Shown here in pieces: positions 38,015 through 45,878 of a stretch of 64,000 bases of DNA; position 1 is the stretch's first letter; the number at the start of each line of letters is the position of its first letter. Both the position numbers and the translations under genes were made by a program. Below the pieces are notes generated by a model. The model had not been told where the DNA came from. It saw nothing but the letters and a program-made list of their open reading frames with translations, and ran no database searches. The stretch comes from Sneathiella aquimaris. Lineage in GTDB: Bacteria > Pseudomonadota > Alphaproteobacteria > Sneathiellales > Sneathiellaceae. The stretch spans positions 1 to 64,000 of the forward strand of contig NZ_CP112881.1 of the NCBI RefSeq assembly GCF_026409565.1. The letters are read 5' to 3'.

Positions 38015-39058
38015 ATGGCGCGAAAAGCGGTTGTTTTATTTAATTTGGGCGGACCCGATAATCTTGAGGCTGTTGAGCCTTTTTTGTTCAATCTGTTTTA
38101 TGATCCTGCCATTATTCGCGTTCCAAAACCGATCCGGTATCTTATTGCCAAGCTGATTTCCAAAAGACGGGCCCCCATTGCCCAGGATATTTATCGTAAT
38201 ATTGGGGGATCGTCTCCGCTCCTGCAACAGACCCGTGATCAGGCGACTGCCCTGCAGACACGTTTAACAGACCTGTTAAAATCGGATGAAGTGAAGGTTT
38301 TCATTGCGATGCGCTATTGGCATCCAATGACAGAGCAGACCGTACGAGACGTTAAAGCGTTTGGGGCGGATGAAGTTATTCTGTTACCGCTCTATCCGCA
38401 GTTTTCTACCACGACAACGGGCTCTTCAGTGAAGGAATGGAAAAAGGTTGCCAAGCAGGTTGGCCTTGATGCTGTCACAACAGAATTATGCTGTTACCCC
38501 GATGATAAAGGCTTCATTGACGCAAATACGGCACTTATTTTGGAAAAACTGCAACAAATTCCGGAAAATAAGGATCGTCCTCGATTGTTGTTTTCGGCCC
38601 ATGGCTTACCAAAGAAAATTGTCGATGCCGGGGATCCGTATCAGTGGCAGGTCGAACAATCGGTTGCGGCAATTGTCAAAAAACTGAACATTCCGGATCT
38701 GGATTACACGATCTGTTATCAAAGCCGGGTTGGACCTGTTGAATGGATCAAGCCGGCAACGGAAGATGAAATTGAACGGGCTGGAAAAGAGAACCGGTCC
38801 CTCATGATCATTCCTGTCGCGTTTGTTTCTGAACATTCCGAAACGCTTGTAGAGCTTGACATTGAATATGCTGAACTTGCGGAACAATCAGGGGTGCCGG
38901 ACTATTATCGGGTGCCAACAGTGGGTGTCCATGCTGATTATATTAATGGTCTTGCCGATCTTGTTCTGGGCATGGAACGCGGGAAGATGACAAGTTTATG
39001 CGGACAGGCTATCTGTCCAAAATCAATGGCAGATTGTCCGTTCGCCAAGGTAGATTAA
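38015..39058 (+). CDS. hemH: Ferrochelatase
   Basis: Inserts ferrous iron into protoporphyrin IX, 347 residues. The N-terminal LFNLGGPDNLEAVEPFLFNLF, the catalytic His in LLFSAHGLPKKIVDAGDPY near 192 and the late VAFVSEHSETLVELDIEY are all present. The C-terminus holds three cysteines (C329, C334, C341) in a CGQAICPKSMADCPF segment; cluster-binding ferrochelatases are known in Caulobacter, but equivalence is not shown here. It starts eight bases after hemE. Confidence 0.96.
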   Translation: MARKAVVLFNLGGPDNLEAVEPFLFNLFYDPAIIRVPKPIRYLIAKLISKRRAPIAQDIYRNIGGSSPLLQQTRDQATALQTRLTDLLKSDEVKVFIAMRYWHPMTEQTVRDVKAFGADEVILLPLYPQFSTTTTGSSVKEWKKVAKQVGLDAVTTELCCYPDDKGFIDANTALILEKLQQIPENKDRPRLLFSAHGLPKKIVDAGDPYQWQVEQSVAAIVKKLNIPDLDYTICYQSRVGPVEWIKPATEDEIERAGKENRSLMIIPVAFVSEHSETLVELDIEYAELAEQSGVPDYYRVPTVGVHADYINGLADLVLGMERGKMTSLCGQAICPKSMADCPFAKVD

Positions 39059-39059
39059 T

Positions 39060-39509
39060 ATGATGGACTTATTAGCAGATTTTTATCCGTGGACACGGGC
39101 ATTACATATCATATCGGTCATCGCCTGGATGGCTGGAATGCTGTATTTGCCTCGTTTATATGTTTATCATAGTGATACGGCAGCAGGCTCGGAACAGTCA
39201 GAAACCTTTAAAATAATGGAACGACGGCTTCTGCGGGGGATCATAAATCCGGCCATGGTTTCCAGTTTTCTGTTTGGTGGGTTATTACTTGCGACGCCGG
39301 GAATAGTGGACTGGGCGTCCTATTGGATCTGGACCAAATTGGCGGCTCTGTTCCTGATGAGCGGTTTTCACGGATCCCTTTCCAAGTGGCGGAAAGAGTT
39401 CGAACAGGATAAAAATACAAGAAGTTCAAAGTTTTATCGGTATACAAATGAAATACCAACCATATTAATGATTGTTATCGTCATAATGGTCGTTGTTAAA
39501 CCTTTTTGA
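39060..39509 (+). CDS. hemJ: Protoporphyrinogen oxidase HemJ
   Basis: Integral membrane protein, 149 residues, of the HemJ (UPF0093) type that oxidises protoporphyrinogen IX. Four hydrophobic segments are visible. The conserved His and Arg are in RALHIISVIAWMAGMLYLPRLYVYH near 14-38 (read in two parts) and the lysine-bearing WTKLAALFLMSGFHG lies near 95. It starts one base after the hemH stop, next to the final chelation step. Confidence 0.94.
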   Translation: MMDLLADFYPWTRALHIISVIAWMAGMLYLPRLYVYHSDTAAGSEQSETFKIMERRLLRGIINPAMVSSFLFGGLLLATPGIVDWASYWIWTKLAALFLMSGFHGSLSKWRKEFEQDKNTRSSKFYRYTNEIPTILMIVIVIMVVVKPF

Positions 39510-39740
39510 TCGCTCAAATGTCAATTTATCTCACATTTTCGTTGACTTGGCCTTCAGAAGCTGGCATTTCTTTTAAACAAGAGGTCGGCATTCTCCCGAC
39601 TTAATCTGCGTTATATACTTTCTATATTTCGTTTTCCTTACAGAGAAACAGCGTTAGTATAACGCCTTACTTCCCAGAACAGTAATCATACAGAATTTCT
39701 CTAAAAAATTGATCACTATGGACAATCTTCTGAGAATTTA
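39510..39740. other. hemJ-rho intergenic leader
   Basis: 231 bases with no gene. It likely holds the rho promoter and leader. A weak inverted repeat GTCGG/CCGAC lies near 39586-39601. Leaders of rho genes are often used for autoregulation, but I see no diagnostic structure. Confidence 0.4.
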
Positions 39741-41018
39741 ATGGATCCTCAAGAATTTAATATGAATCTTCAAGAACTTAAAAAAAAGTCCCCGCCTGAA
39801 TTGTTGGCGGCGGCCGAAGCCCTTGATATTGAAAATGCTTCGACCATGCGTAAGCAAGAGCTTCTTTTCGCAATTCTCAAACAAAAAGCTGAAAATGGCG
39901 AAGAAATCACTGGTGGTGGCGTCTTAGAGATCCTGCAGGATGGATTTGGTTTTCTTCGATCGCCAGATGCAAACTATCTGGCCGGACCGGATGATATTTA
40001 CATCAGTCCAAGCCAAATTCGAAGATTTTCGCTCCGAACAGGGGATACTGTCGAAGGCGAAATTAGAAGTCCAAAAGATGGTGAGCGATATTTTGCTCTC
40101 TTGAAAGTTCAAAAAATTAACTTTGAAGATCCTGAACAGGCCCGTCACAAAATCAATTTTGACAATCTGACCCCGCTTTATCCTGAAGAACGGATTAAAC
40201 TTGAAACACCAGATCCAACCCAGGTGGTCAGTTCCGCCCGTGTGATTGATCTGGTATCGCCGCAAGGTAAAGGCCAGCGTGCACTGATTGTTGCTCCACC
40301 AAGAACTGGTAAGACGGTTCTCTTACAAAATATCGCGAACTCCATCACAACCAATAATCCCGAAGTTTATCTGATCGTCCTGTTGATCGATGAACGCCCG
40401 GAAGAGGTGACCGACATGAAACGGTCGGTGAACGGTGAGGTTGTGTCGTCAACTTTTGATGAACCGGCATCCCGACATGTTCAGGTCGCTGAGATGGTGA
40501 TTGAAAAAGCCAAGCGGCTTGTGGAACATAAACGCGATGTGGTTATTCTTCTGGATAGTATTACCCGTTTGGCCCGTGCCTATAACACAGTGGTGCCGTC
40601 CAGTGGTAAAGTTTTGACCGGTGGTGTGGACGCGAATGCCCTGCAACGGCCGAAACGGTTCTTTGGTGCTGCGCGTAATATTGAAGAAGGGGGTTCTCTG
40701 ACAATTGTCGCAACGGCGCTGATCGATACGGGTTCGCGTATGGACGAAGTTATCTTTGAAGAGTTTAAAGGCACCGGTAACTCAGAGATTATTCTTGATC
40801 GGAAACTCTCTGATAAACGTGTCTTCCCGGCGATCGATATCACCAAGTCTGGTACTCGCAAGGAAGAACTGCTGGTGGACAAGGCAACATTGTCCAAGAT
40901 GTGGGTTCTGCGCCGTATTCTCAATCCAATGGGAACAACGGATGCCATGGAATTCCTGCTGGATAAATTACGGACCAGTAAAACCAACGACGATTTCTTT
41001 GATAGCATGAACGCCTAA
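39741..41018 (+). CDS. rho: Transcription termination factor Rho
   Basis: Hexameric RNA helicase, 425 residues. The N-terminal Rho_N domain ([19 protein letters not shown]) is followed by the RNA-binding cold-shock-like domain ([18 protein letters not shown] near 56) and the ATPase with P-loop [15 protein letters not shown] near 185 and Walker [18 protein letters not shown] near 266. Family N-termini usually begin at MNLQELK, which is the in-frame ATG at 39762, so a start seven codons later is equally likely. Confidence 0.97.
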   Translation: MDPQEFNMNLQELKKKSPPELLAAAEALDIENASTMRKQELLFAILKQKAENGEEITGGGVLEILQDGFGFLRSPDANYLAGPDDIYISPSQIRRFSLRTGDTVEGEIRSPKDGERYFALLKVQKINFEDPEQARHKINFDNLTPLYPEERIKLETPDPTQVVSSARVIDLVSPQGKGQRALIVAPPRTGKTVLLQNIANSITTNNPEVYLIVLLIDERPEEVTDMKRSVNGEVVSSTFDEPASRHVQVAEMVIEKAKRLVEHKRDVVILLDSITRLARAYNTVVPSSGKVLTGGVDANALQRPKRFFGAARNIEEGGSLTIVATALIDTGSRMDEVIFEEFKGTGNSEIILDRKLSDKRVFPAIDITKSGTRKEELLVDKATLSKMWVLRRILNPMGTTDAMEFLLDKLRTSKTNDDFFDSMNA

Positions 41019-41042
41019 CGAAATTGTCGGTCACAGACAGTT

Positions 41043-41080
41043 AAAAGCCCGGTATTCCTTGCGAATATCCGGGCTTTTTT
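41043..41080 (+). terminator. Rho-independent terminator after rho
   Basis: Long hairpin with left arm AAAAGCCCGGTATTC and right arm GAATATCCGGGCTTTT (one bulged base) around CTTGC, then T residues. It begins 25 bases past the rho stop. Confidence 0.92.
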
Positions 41081-41135
41081 GTGGTTTTTGCAAAAGTTCG
41101 AATAAAAATATCTGTTTATTTACGGTTGTTTAATT

Positions 41136-41155
41136 GTAATAACCTATGTTATTAC
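41136..41155. promoter_or_regulatory. Inverted repeat upstream of the toxin-antitoxin pair
   Basis: Perfect 8-base inverted repeat GTAATAAC-CTAT-GTTATTAC, ending 30 bases before the GTG of the AbrB-type antitoxin. A site of this kind is the usual place for autorepression by an antitoxin. A 17-of-20 match is found behind the toxin gene at 41901-41920. Confidence 0.6.
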
Positions 41156-41185
41156 CTGTATATAAGTATAAAGTGAGATACAGCC

Positions 41186-41440
41186 GTGGCGCCAAAACGC
41201 ACATTACAGCCTGAACCCTTTGAAACCCGTCTAAGAAGAACCGGAAGCGCGGCTGGTGTGACCATTCCTGCTGAATTTCTGCGCCAGCTTGGTATTGAAG
41301 TGGGCGATACCCTTCAAGTTGAAATTGATGGGGAATCCTTTCGTATTCGAAAATTGGATCAGGATTATGATCTGTTTATGGATCTTTACGAATTTGTAGA
41401 AGACCGATTTGCACCCTCCCTTCACCAGATGGAGGATTGA
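41186..41440 (+). CDS. AbrB/MazE/SpoVT-family antitoxin
   Basis: Protein of 84 residues with a swapped-hairpin AbrB DNA-binding domain at about 12-55: RRTGSAAGVTIPAEFLRQLGI followed by GDTLQVEIDGESFRIRKL, the typical beta-hairpin pattern. The C-terminal 30 residues are acidic and likely bind the toxin. The start is GTG. Its stop is one base before the Doc-like gene start, a normal antitoxin-toxin order. The DNA around it is more AT-rich than the core genes. Confidence 0.88.
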   Translation: MAPKRTLQPEPFETRLRRTGSAAGVTIPAEFLRQLGIEVGDTLQVEIDGESFRIRKLDQDYDLFMDLYEFVEDRFAPSLHQMED

Positions 41441-41441
41441 A

Positions 41442-41846
41442 ATGACTCTGTTTCTGCCGTCAAAAGGGGTCATCAAGCGCGTTCATTCCAAGCAGCTTGA
41501 AAAGTATCAACCAGAAATTACCCGACAGGAAGTAGATGAAGGTCGGTTAGGGGCAGCCCTGGCATGGCCCAGATTGATGGTGACCACAGGAAATGGATCA
41601 GATATTTTTGATGTCTCTGTTTCCATTCTGGTGGGGTTGCTGGGAGAAAAACCGTTTGCTGTCGGCAATATTCGATTGGCATTTACAATTGCCGTACTGA
41701 CCATTCGCCGCAATGGGTGGGTGGTTGATATTTCAAATGATGAAAGTCTACGGCTGATATCCGCGCTTAAACTTGAAAATATTTCAGAAGAAAAAGCATC
41801 TGACTTTTTGCGGCGAAAATCGCTAAGGCTTCCACAAAGGCGTTAG
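41442..41846 (+). CDS. Doc/Fic-like toxin with degenerate catalytic motif
   Basis: Protein of 134 residues that aligns along its length with death-on-curing toxins: ITRQEVDEGRLGAALAWPR, then DIFDVSVSILVGLL, then NGWVV after the Fic motif. The motif itself, H-x-F-x-D-x-N-K-R in Doc, reads K70-P-F72-A-V74-G-N76-I77-R78. Phe, Asn and Arg are kept, but the His, Asp and Lys needed for catalysis are replaced. GGAGG lies six bases before the ATG. The frame is intact and shows no stop. It may be an inactive or altered toxin; alternatives are a regulatory partner or structural Fic fold. Confidence 0.82.
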   Translation: MTLFLPSKGVIKRVHSKQLEKYQPEITRQEVDEGRLGAALAWPRLMVTTGNGSDIFDVSVSILVGLLGEKPFAVGNIRLAFTIAVLTIRRNGWVVDISNDESLRLISALKLENISEEKASDFLRRKSLRLPQRR

Positions 41847-41900
41847 GCTGGACAAATATGTAAAATCATAAATTTTATTTCTAATTAGCTGATATTTTTA

Positions 41901-41920
41901 GTAATAATGTATGTAATTAC
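41901..41920. repeat. 20-bp element repeated on both sides of the TA pair
   Basis: GTAATAATGTATGTAATTAC matches the upstream operator-like repeat at 41136-41155 at 17 of 20 positions in the same orientation, 765 bases away. It overlaps an AT-rich palindrome TATGTAATTACATA at 41910-41923. It could be a second antitoxin operator or a remnant of an insertion boundary. Confidence 0.55.
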
Positions 41921-41994
41921 ATATGTTACGCCATTGAAAATAATTAATAAATGGGGATGAAAAAAATATATCGGCTTTTTCATCCCCGTCAGTT

Positions 41995-42969
41995 TTATAG
42001 GGTGAATATGGTGGAACCTGTTGTTTTACGGCCCTCCAGATCCTCATGGGCTTTAACAGCTTCACTCATATGATAAGTTTGATTCACTGTAATTTTTAAC
42101 GCGCCGGTCTCCACCATTTTGATTACATCCGCGGCGGATTGTTCAAGCTCTGATCGGCTGGCAGTGTAATCCATAAGGGAAGGACGCGTCACATAAAGGG
42201 ATCCTTTCGCGGCAAGAATACCAAGATCAAACCCACTTACCGGCCCAGAGGCATTCCCATATGAAACCATGAGGCCACGGCTTTGCAGACAATCCAGGGA
42301 ACCTTCGAAGGTGTCTTTACCAACGCCATCATAAACGACCGGAACCCCTTTTCCGTCTGTAATGTCCCGAACCTGTTTAACAAAATTTTCGGTTCGGTAG
42401 TTAATCACGTGATCGCACCCATGTTCCTTGGCAAGTTTTGCTTTTTCTTCTGAACCAACCGTACCAATAATTGTAGCGCCAACCTTTTTGGCCCATTGAC
42501 AGGCCAGCAGACCCACACCACCTGCCGCCGCGTGGAAAAGGATGGTATCACCAGGTTTCACGTGAAACGTCCGTTGTAGCAGATATTCGACCGTCATACC
42601 CTGTAACATCATGGCGGCCGCCGTCTGATCGTCAATACTGTCCGGAATTTTGATCAGGATGTCAGCTGGCAGGTTACGTTCTTCGGAATAGGCGCCAATG
42701 GGCCGTCCGGCATATGCTACCCGGTCGCCAACAGCAAAACCTGTCACGCCATCGCCCAGTTCCTCAATAATACCAGCAGCTTCCATACCGGGTGAGGCCG
42801 GTAAAGGGGAGGGATATAACCCGGACCGAAAGTAGGTATCAATATAGTTCAGGCCAATGGCATTGTGTTTGACCCGTACTTCACCGGGACCCGGTTTGCC
42901 TAGCGTTACGTCTTCCCAACGCATGACACTTGGTCCGCCGGCTTCTCTAAAGATGATTGCTTTTGTCAT
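41995..42969 (-). CDS. NADPH:quinone oxidoreductase (zinc-independent MDR)
   Basis: Medium-chain dehydrogenase/reductase, 324 residues, cytoplasmic, reducing quinones with NADPH. The N-terminal IREFGPSVMRWEDV-like start, GLNYIDTYFRSGLYPSPLP near 38, the nucleotide-binding HAAAGGVGLLACQWAKKVGAT near 148-168 and NYRTENFVKQVRD are typical of Qor. Catalytic zinc ligands are absent. The gene contains a parS-like sequence at 42554-42569. It converges on the toxin gene, with 148 AT-rich bases between. Confidence 0.92.
   Translation of the reverse strand: MTKAIIFREAGGPSVMRWEDVTLGKPGPGEVRVKHNAIGLNYIDTYFRSGLYPSPLPASPGMEAAGIIEELGDGVTGFAVGDRVAYAGRPIGAYSEERNLPADILIKIPDSIDDQTAAAMMLQGMTVEYLLQRTFHVKPGDTILFHAAAGGVGLLACQWAKKVGATIIGTVGSEEKAKLAKEHGCDHVINYRTENFVKQVRDITDGKGVPVVYDGVGKDTFEGSLDCLQSRGLMVSYGNASGPVSGFDLGILAAKGSLYVTRPSLMDYTASRSELEQSAADVIKMVETGALKITVNQTYHMSEAVKAHEDLEGRKTTGSTIFTL
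42554..42569. other. parS-like centromere site inside the quinone oxidoreductase gene
   Basis: GGTTTCACGTGAAACG: the central 14 bases GTTTCACGTGAAAC match the ParB-binding consensus exactly, and only the outer two differ. On the minus strand it encodes part of TFHVKPGDT. It lies about 5.6 kb right of the origin, the closest site to it. Confidence 0.75.
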
Positions 42970-43003
42970 TTTTTATTCCTTTTACAGGCGCCCCTGTTGG
43001 TTG

Positions 43004-43483
43004 TCATATATCGAGCTGTTGTTGTTGCGGGGGAAGGGCTCCCTCCAATTCAAGAAGGATTGTTTTCGTTTCAACACCGCCCTGACCCGAAAAGCCGCCC
43101 ATTTGTTTACCGGCTGCTAACACACGATGACATGGGATTATAATGGGAATTGGGTTCAGGCCACAGGCATTTCCAACTGCCTGTGCAGAACTTTCCAATT
43201 TCTTGGCAATCTCACCATAACTGAGGGTGGATCCGCCGGGGATGGCACACATGGCCGCACATACGGCCTTTTGAAAGTCAGATCCGGGCGGGTCGAGAGG
43301 AAGGTCAAAGTCCAGCCTGTCACCATCAAAATATTCATTTAGCTGTTCAATCGCCCGTCGTAATAATGGTGTTTCTGTTTGCCATTCTGCTGGGACCCAT
43401 CCCCAGTCAAGGGAAATGAGAGCCCCATCTTCTTCTGTAACAGTCAGATCCCCAATGGGGCTATGCATGGAAAGCTGTGGCAT
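43004..43483 (-). CDS. ogt: Methylated-DNA-protein-cysteine methyltransferase
   Basis: Suicide repair enzyme, 159 residues, removing O6-alkyl groups from guanine. The active-site motif PIPIIIPCHRV has C118; YGEIAKKLESSAQAVGNACG is the helix-turn-helix/DNA-contact region. The frame is open further upstream, but the upstream part is a shadow of the neighbouring gene. The ATG at 43483 follows the stop of the DUF255 gene by one base (TGATATG), so the two are co-translated. Confidence 0.93.
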   Translation of the reverse strand: MPQLSMHSPIGDLTVTEEDGALISLDWGWVPAEWQTETPLLRRAIEQLNEYFDGDRLDFDLPLDPPGSDFQKAVCAAMCAIPGGSTLSYGEIAKKLESSAQAVGNACGLNPIPIIIPCHRVLAAGKQMGGFSGQGGVETKTILLELEGALPPQQQQLDI

Positions 43484-43484
43484 A

Positions 43485-45506
43485 TCAGGCCTCCAGGATG
43501 GATCGAAGGGAAACAATCGTGTTTGCAGGATTTGAACAGACAGGACCGGTACAGATATAGGCCGTTGCTTTATCGTCCAATCGCGTTTTACCAAAAGCTG
43601 GATGATCTGTCGGAAGGCTTTCCGTATCTTCAATGACATTGACCACTTTTGTTGGCAAACTAAAGTCACTAAGGACAGACAGAAGCTGTTGCGTGTCTTT
43701 GTTATCCCGCTTGCCCACAATTATAATCTGTTTGCCTTCTACAAGGGTTTCAAAATTGTTGAGAAAGGTGGAAAGCGGGAAGAAGTTACGGCCCAGTTCC
43801 GGGGAAAATACCCGAACGATATCCGTTGCCTTTTCAAAAGGCTCGCGGTCACCTGTTAAGTAATGCAGGCGACCAAGCACTTCCAGCATCGTACCGTTGC
43901 CGGACGGAACAGCATTATCAAAGGCATTTTTTGTGCGGACGATTAGGGCTTCTGCATCATCTGCGGTGTAGAAATATCCGCCCTCTGTATCCCAGAAATG
44001 ATCATTAAGATGGCCAACCCATTGCTGAGCCCGTTCCAGATAAAAAGCCTTACCCGTGATTTCATATAGAATTAGCGCGGCACGACTCATATTGGCATAA
44101 TCATCCAGGGTTCCGGTATGTTTGGCCTTTCCAGCCCGGAAACTGTGGTAAAGTCGGGCGTTATCTTCCATTGAATAGGTGGTAATGGCCAGGAAAGCGT
44201 TCTCTGCCTGATCCAGCCAGGATTGTTCGTCAAAATAATGACCGGCTTTTGCCAGGGTCGCGATCATCAGGCCGTTCCAATCGGTCAGAACCTTGTCATC
44301 CAAGGCGGGGCGGACCCGTTTTTCACGGACTTCAAACAATTTCCGGGATTGTTCCTTTAGAAGAAACTCCAATTCTTCATCCAGCAGACCCTGATATTCA
44401 AGGCGATTCAGGATGTTGGTATTTTCCCAGTTGCCTTCAGGACTTACATCATAAATTTCTGAATACTGGGCCGCTTTCTCCCCCAGGATGTCGTTTATTT
44501 CTGTTTGTGACCATGTATAGAATTTTCCTTCAACGCCTTCGCTATCCGCATCAATCGTTGCTGAAAATGCTCTGTTGTCTGCAATCATTTCCCGCATTAG
44601 CCAACCGACGGTTTGATAAATCCGCTCCTTGAAAAGCTCGTTTTTGGTTTCATGATGAACAAGAACCATCAGATCAAGGATCTGTGCGTTGTCATACAAC
44701 ATTTTTTCGAAGTGAGGGGCGAGCCAGAGGGCATCAGTGGAATATCGGGCATATCCACCCCCTAAATGATCAAACAGGCCGCCCTGTGACATCCCAGTCA
44801 GCGCCTTAATAACGATTTCCGCCAGGCTTTCTTTGCCTGTTCGGATATAACTGCGCCAAAGATTTTCCAAAACATAGGTTTGCGGGAATTTTGGGGCAGA
44901 ACCAATTCCGCCATGTTCCGGGTCTGCTTCCTGCGCATAGCGGTCGGCAATTCTATCCAATACTTCCATCGTCAGTTTTGGGCGATCACCTTCAGGGGAC
45001 ATATTCTGTTTTTTAAGGGCTGCTTTTAAAATATCCCGGTTTTTACTGACTTTTTCGGGTTCATTCCAGAAGATTTGTGAAACAGAGTCCAGTACATGGA
45101 CAAATCCAGGCCGGCCATAACTATTTTCTTTTGGAAAATATGTTCCACCCCAAAATGGCTCTCCTTTTGAGTTCAGGAACATTGTCAGGGGCCAACCCCC
45201 CTGTTCACCCAATAGGGACAGGGCTGTTTGATAAATCTGGTCAATATCGGGACGTTCTTCACGGTCGACCTTAATATTGATGAACTTCTCGTTCATGATC
45301 GCGGCAGTTTCAGGGTCTTCAAAACTTTCATGGGCCATAACATGGCACCAGTGGCACGCCGCATATCCGACGCATAACAGGATCGGCTTTCCTTCTTTTC
45401 GAGCAAGATCAAGAGTTTCCTGGCTCCAAGGCTGCCAGTGTACGGGGTTTTCCTTATGCTGTAATAGATAAGGGCTTGTTTCCTGATCCAGGATGTTTTG
45501 CATCAT
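43485..45506 (-). CDS. DUF255 thioredoxin-domain protein (YyaL/SPATA20 type)
   Basis: Large cytoplasmic protein, 673 residues. The N-terminal thioredoxin-like domain has SPYLLQHKENPVHWQPW near 11 and CxxC at C51-H-W-C54 (YAACHWCHVMAHESF), followed by MNEKFINIKVDREERPDID. The C-terminal two thirds resembles an (alpha/alpha)6 barrel as in AGE-type sugar epimerases. The family is widely conserved without a settled activity; redox handling is suggested by CxxC. It is the first gene of a leftward pair with ogt. Confidence 0.92.
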   Translation of the reverse strand: MMQNILDQETSPYLLQHKENPVHWQPWSQETLDLARKEGKPILLCVGYAACHWCHVMAHESFEDPETAAIMNEKFINIKVDREERPDIDQIYQTALSLLGEQGGWPLTMFLNSKGEPFWGGTYFPKENSYGRPGFVHVLDSVSQIFWNEPEKVSKNRDILKAALKKQNMSPEGDRPKLTMEVLDRIADRYAQEADPEHGGIGSAPKFPQTYVLENLWRSYIRTGKESLAEIVIKALTGMSQGGLFDHLGGGYARYSTDALWLAPHFEKMLYDNAQILDLMVLVHHETKNELFKERIYQTVGWLMREMIADNRAFSATIDADSEGVEGKFYTWSQTEINDILGEKAAQYSEIYDVSPEGNWENTNILNRLEYQGLLDEELEFLLKEQSRKLFEVREKRVRPALDDKVLTDWNGLMIATLAKAGHYFDEQSWLDQAENAFLAITTYSMEDNARLYHSFRAGKAKHTGTLDDYANMSRAALILYEITGKAFYLERAQQWVGHLNDHFWDTEGGYFYTADDAEALIVRTKNAFDNAVPSGNGTMLEVLGRLHYLTGDREPFEKATDIVRVFSPELGRNFFPLSTFLNNFETLVEGKQIIIVGKRDNKDTQQLLSVLSDFSLPTKVVNVIEDTESLPTDHPAFGKTRLDDKATAYICTGPVCSNPANTIVSLRSILEA

Positions 45507-45615
45507 TGATACCTGTTTTCAAAGTGAATCAATCCTTTTGATTGATCCTGTGTTTTCTTTAACTTAACCTCAGAGTAACATTTCTCAAGGGTCTTGCGTC
45601 AAGGAGCTGCTTCCC

Positions 45616-45867
45616 ATGAAGATAAAACTTGATATTGATTGTACGCCACAGGAAGCAAGAACATTTTTTGGTCTTCCGGATGTGGAAAAAATGCAGGAAG
45701 CGATGATGAAGGAAATTCAGGATAAAATGCTGGAAGGCGTGAAAACGCTGGACGCGGAAAGCATGATGAAAACCTGGATGCCCACTGGCATGAAGAATTT
45801 GGATCAGATGCAAAATATGTTTTGGTCTTCGTTCACCGGTGGCAGCGATAAAGATAGTAAAGAATAG
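45616..45867 (+). CDS. DUF6489 family small protein
   Basis: Protein of 83 residues, conserved among alphaproteobacteria. The start MKIKLDIDCTPQEARTFFGLPD and MQEAMMKEIQDKMLEG are typical. It has no signal or membrane segment and is mostly helical and methionine-rich, so it may be a small adaptor. AAGGAG lies about nine bases before the ATG. It precedes mnmE by 11 bases and is probably in the same transcript. Confidence 0.85.
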   Translation: MKIKLDIDCTPQEARTFFGLPDVEKMQEAMMKEIQDKMLEGVKTLDAESMMKTWMPTGMKNLDQMQNMFWSSFTGGSDKDSKE

Positions 45868-45878
45868 CAGGTAATTTC

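Noticed and set aside
43484-43720. N-terminal extension of the Ogt frame
   Set aside because: It overlaps the DUF255 gene end in another frame; the ATG at 43483 gives the normal Ogt length.
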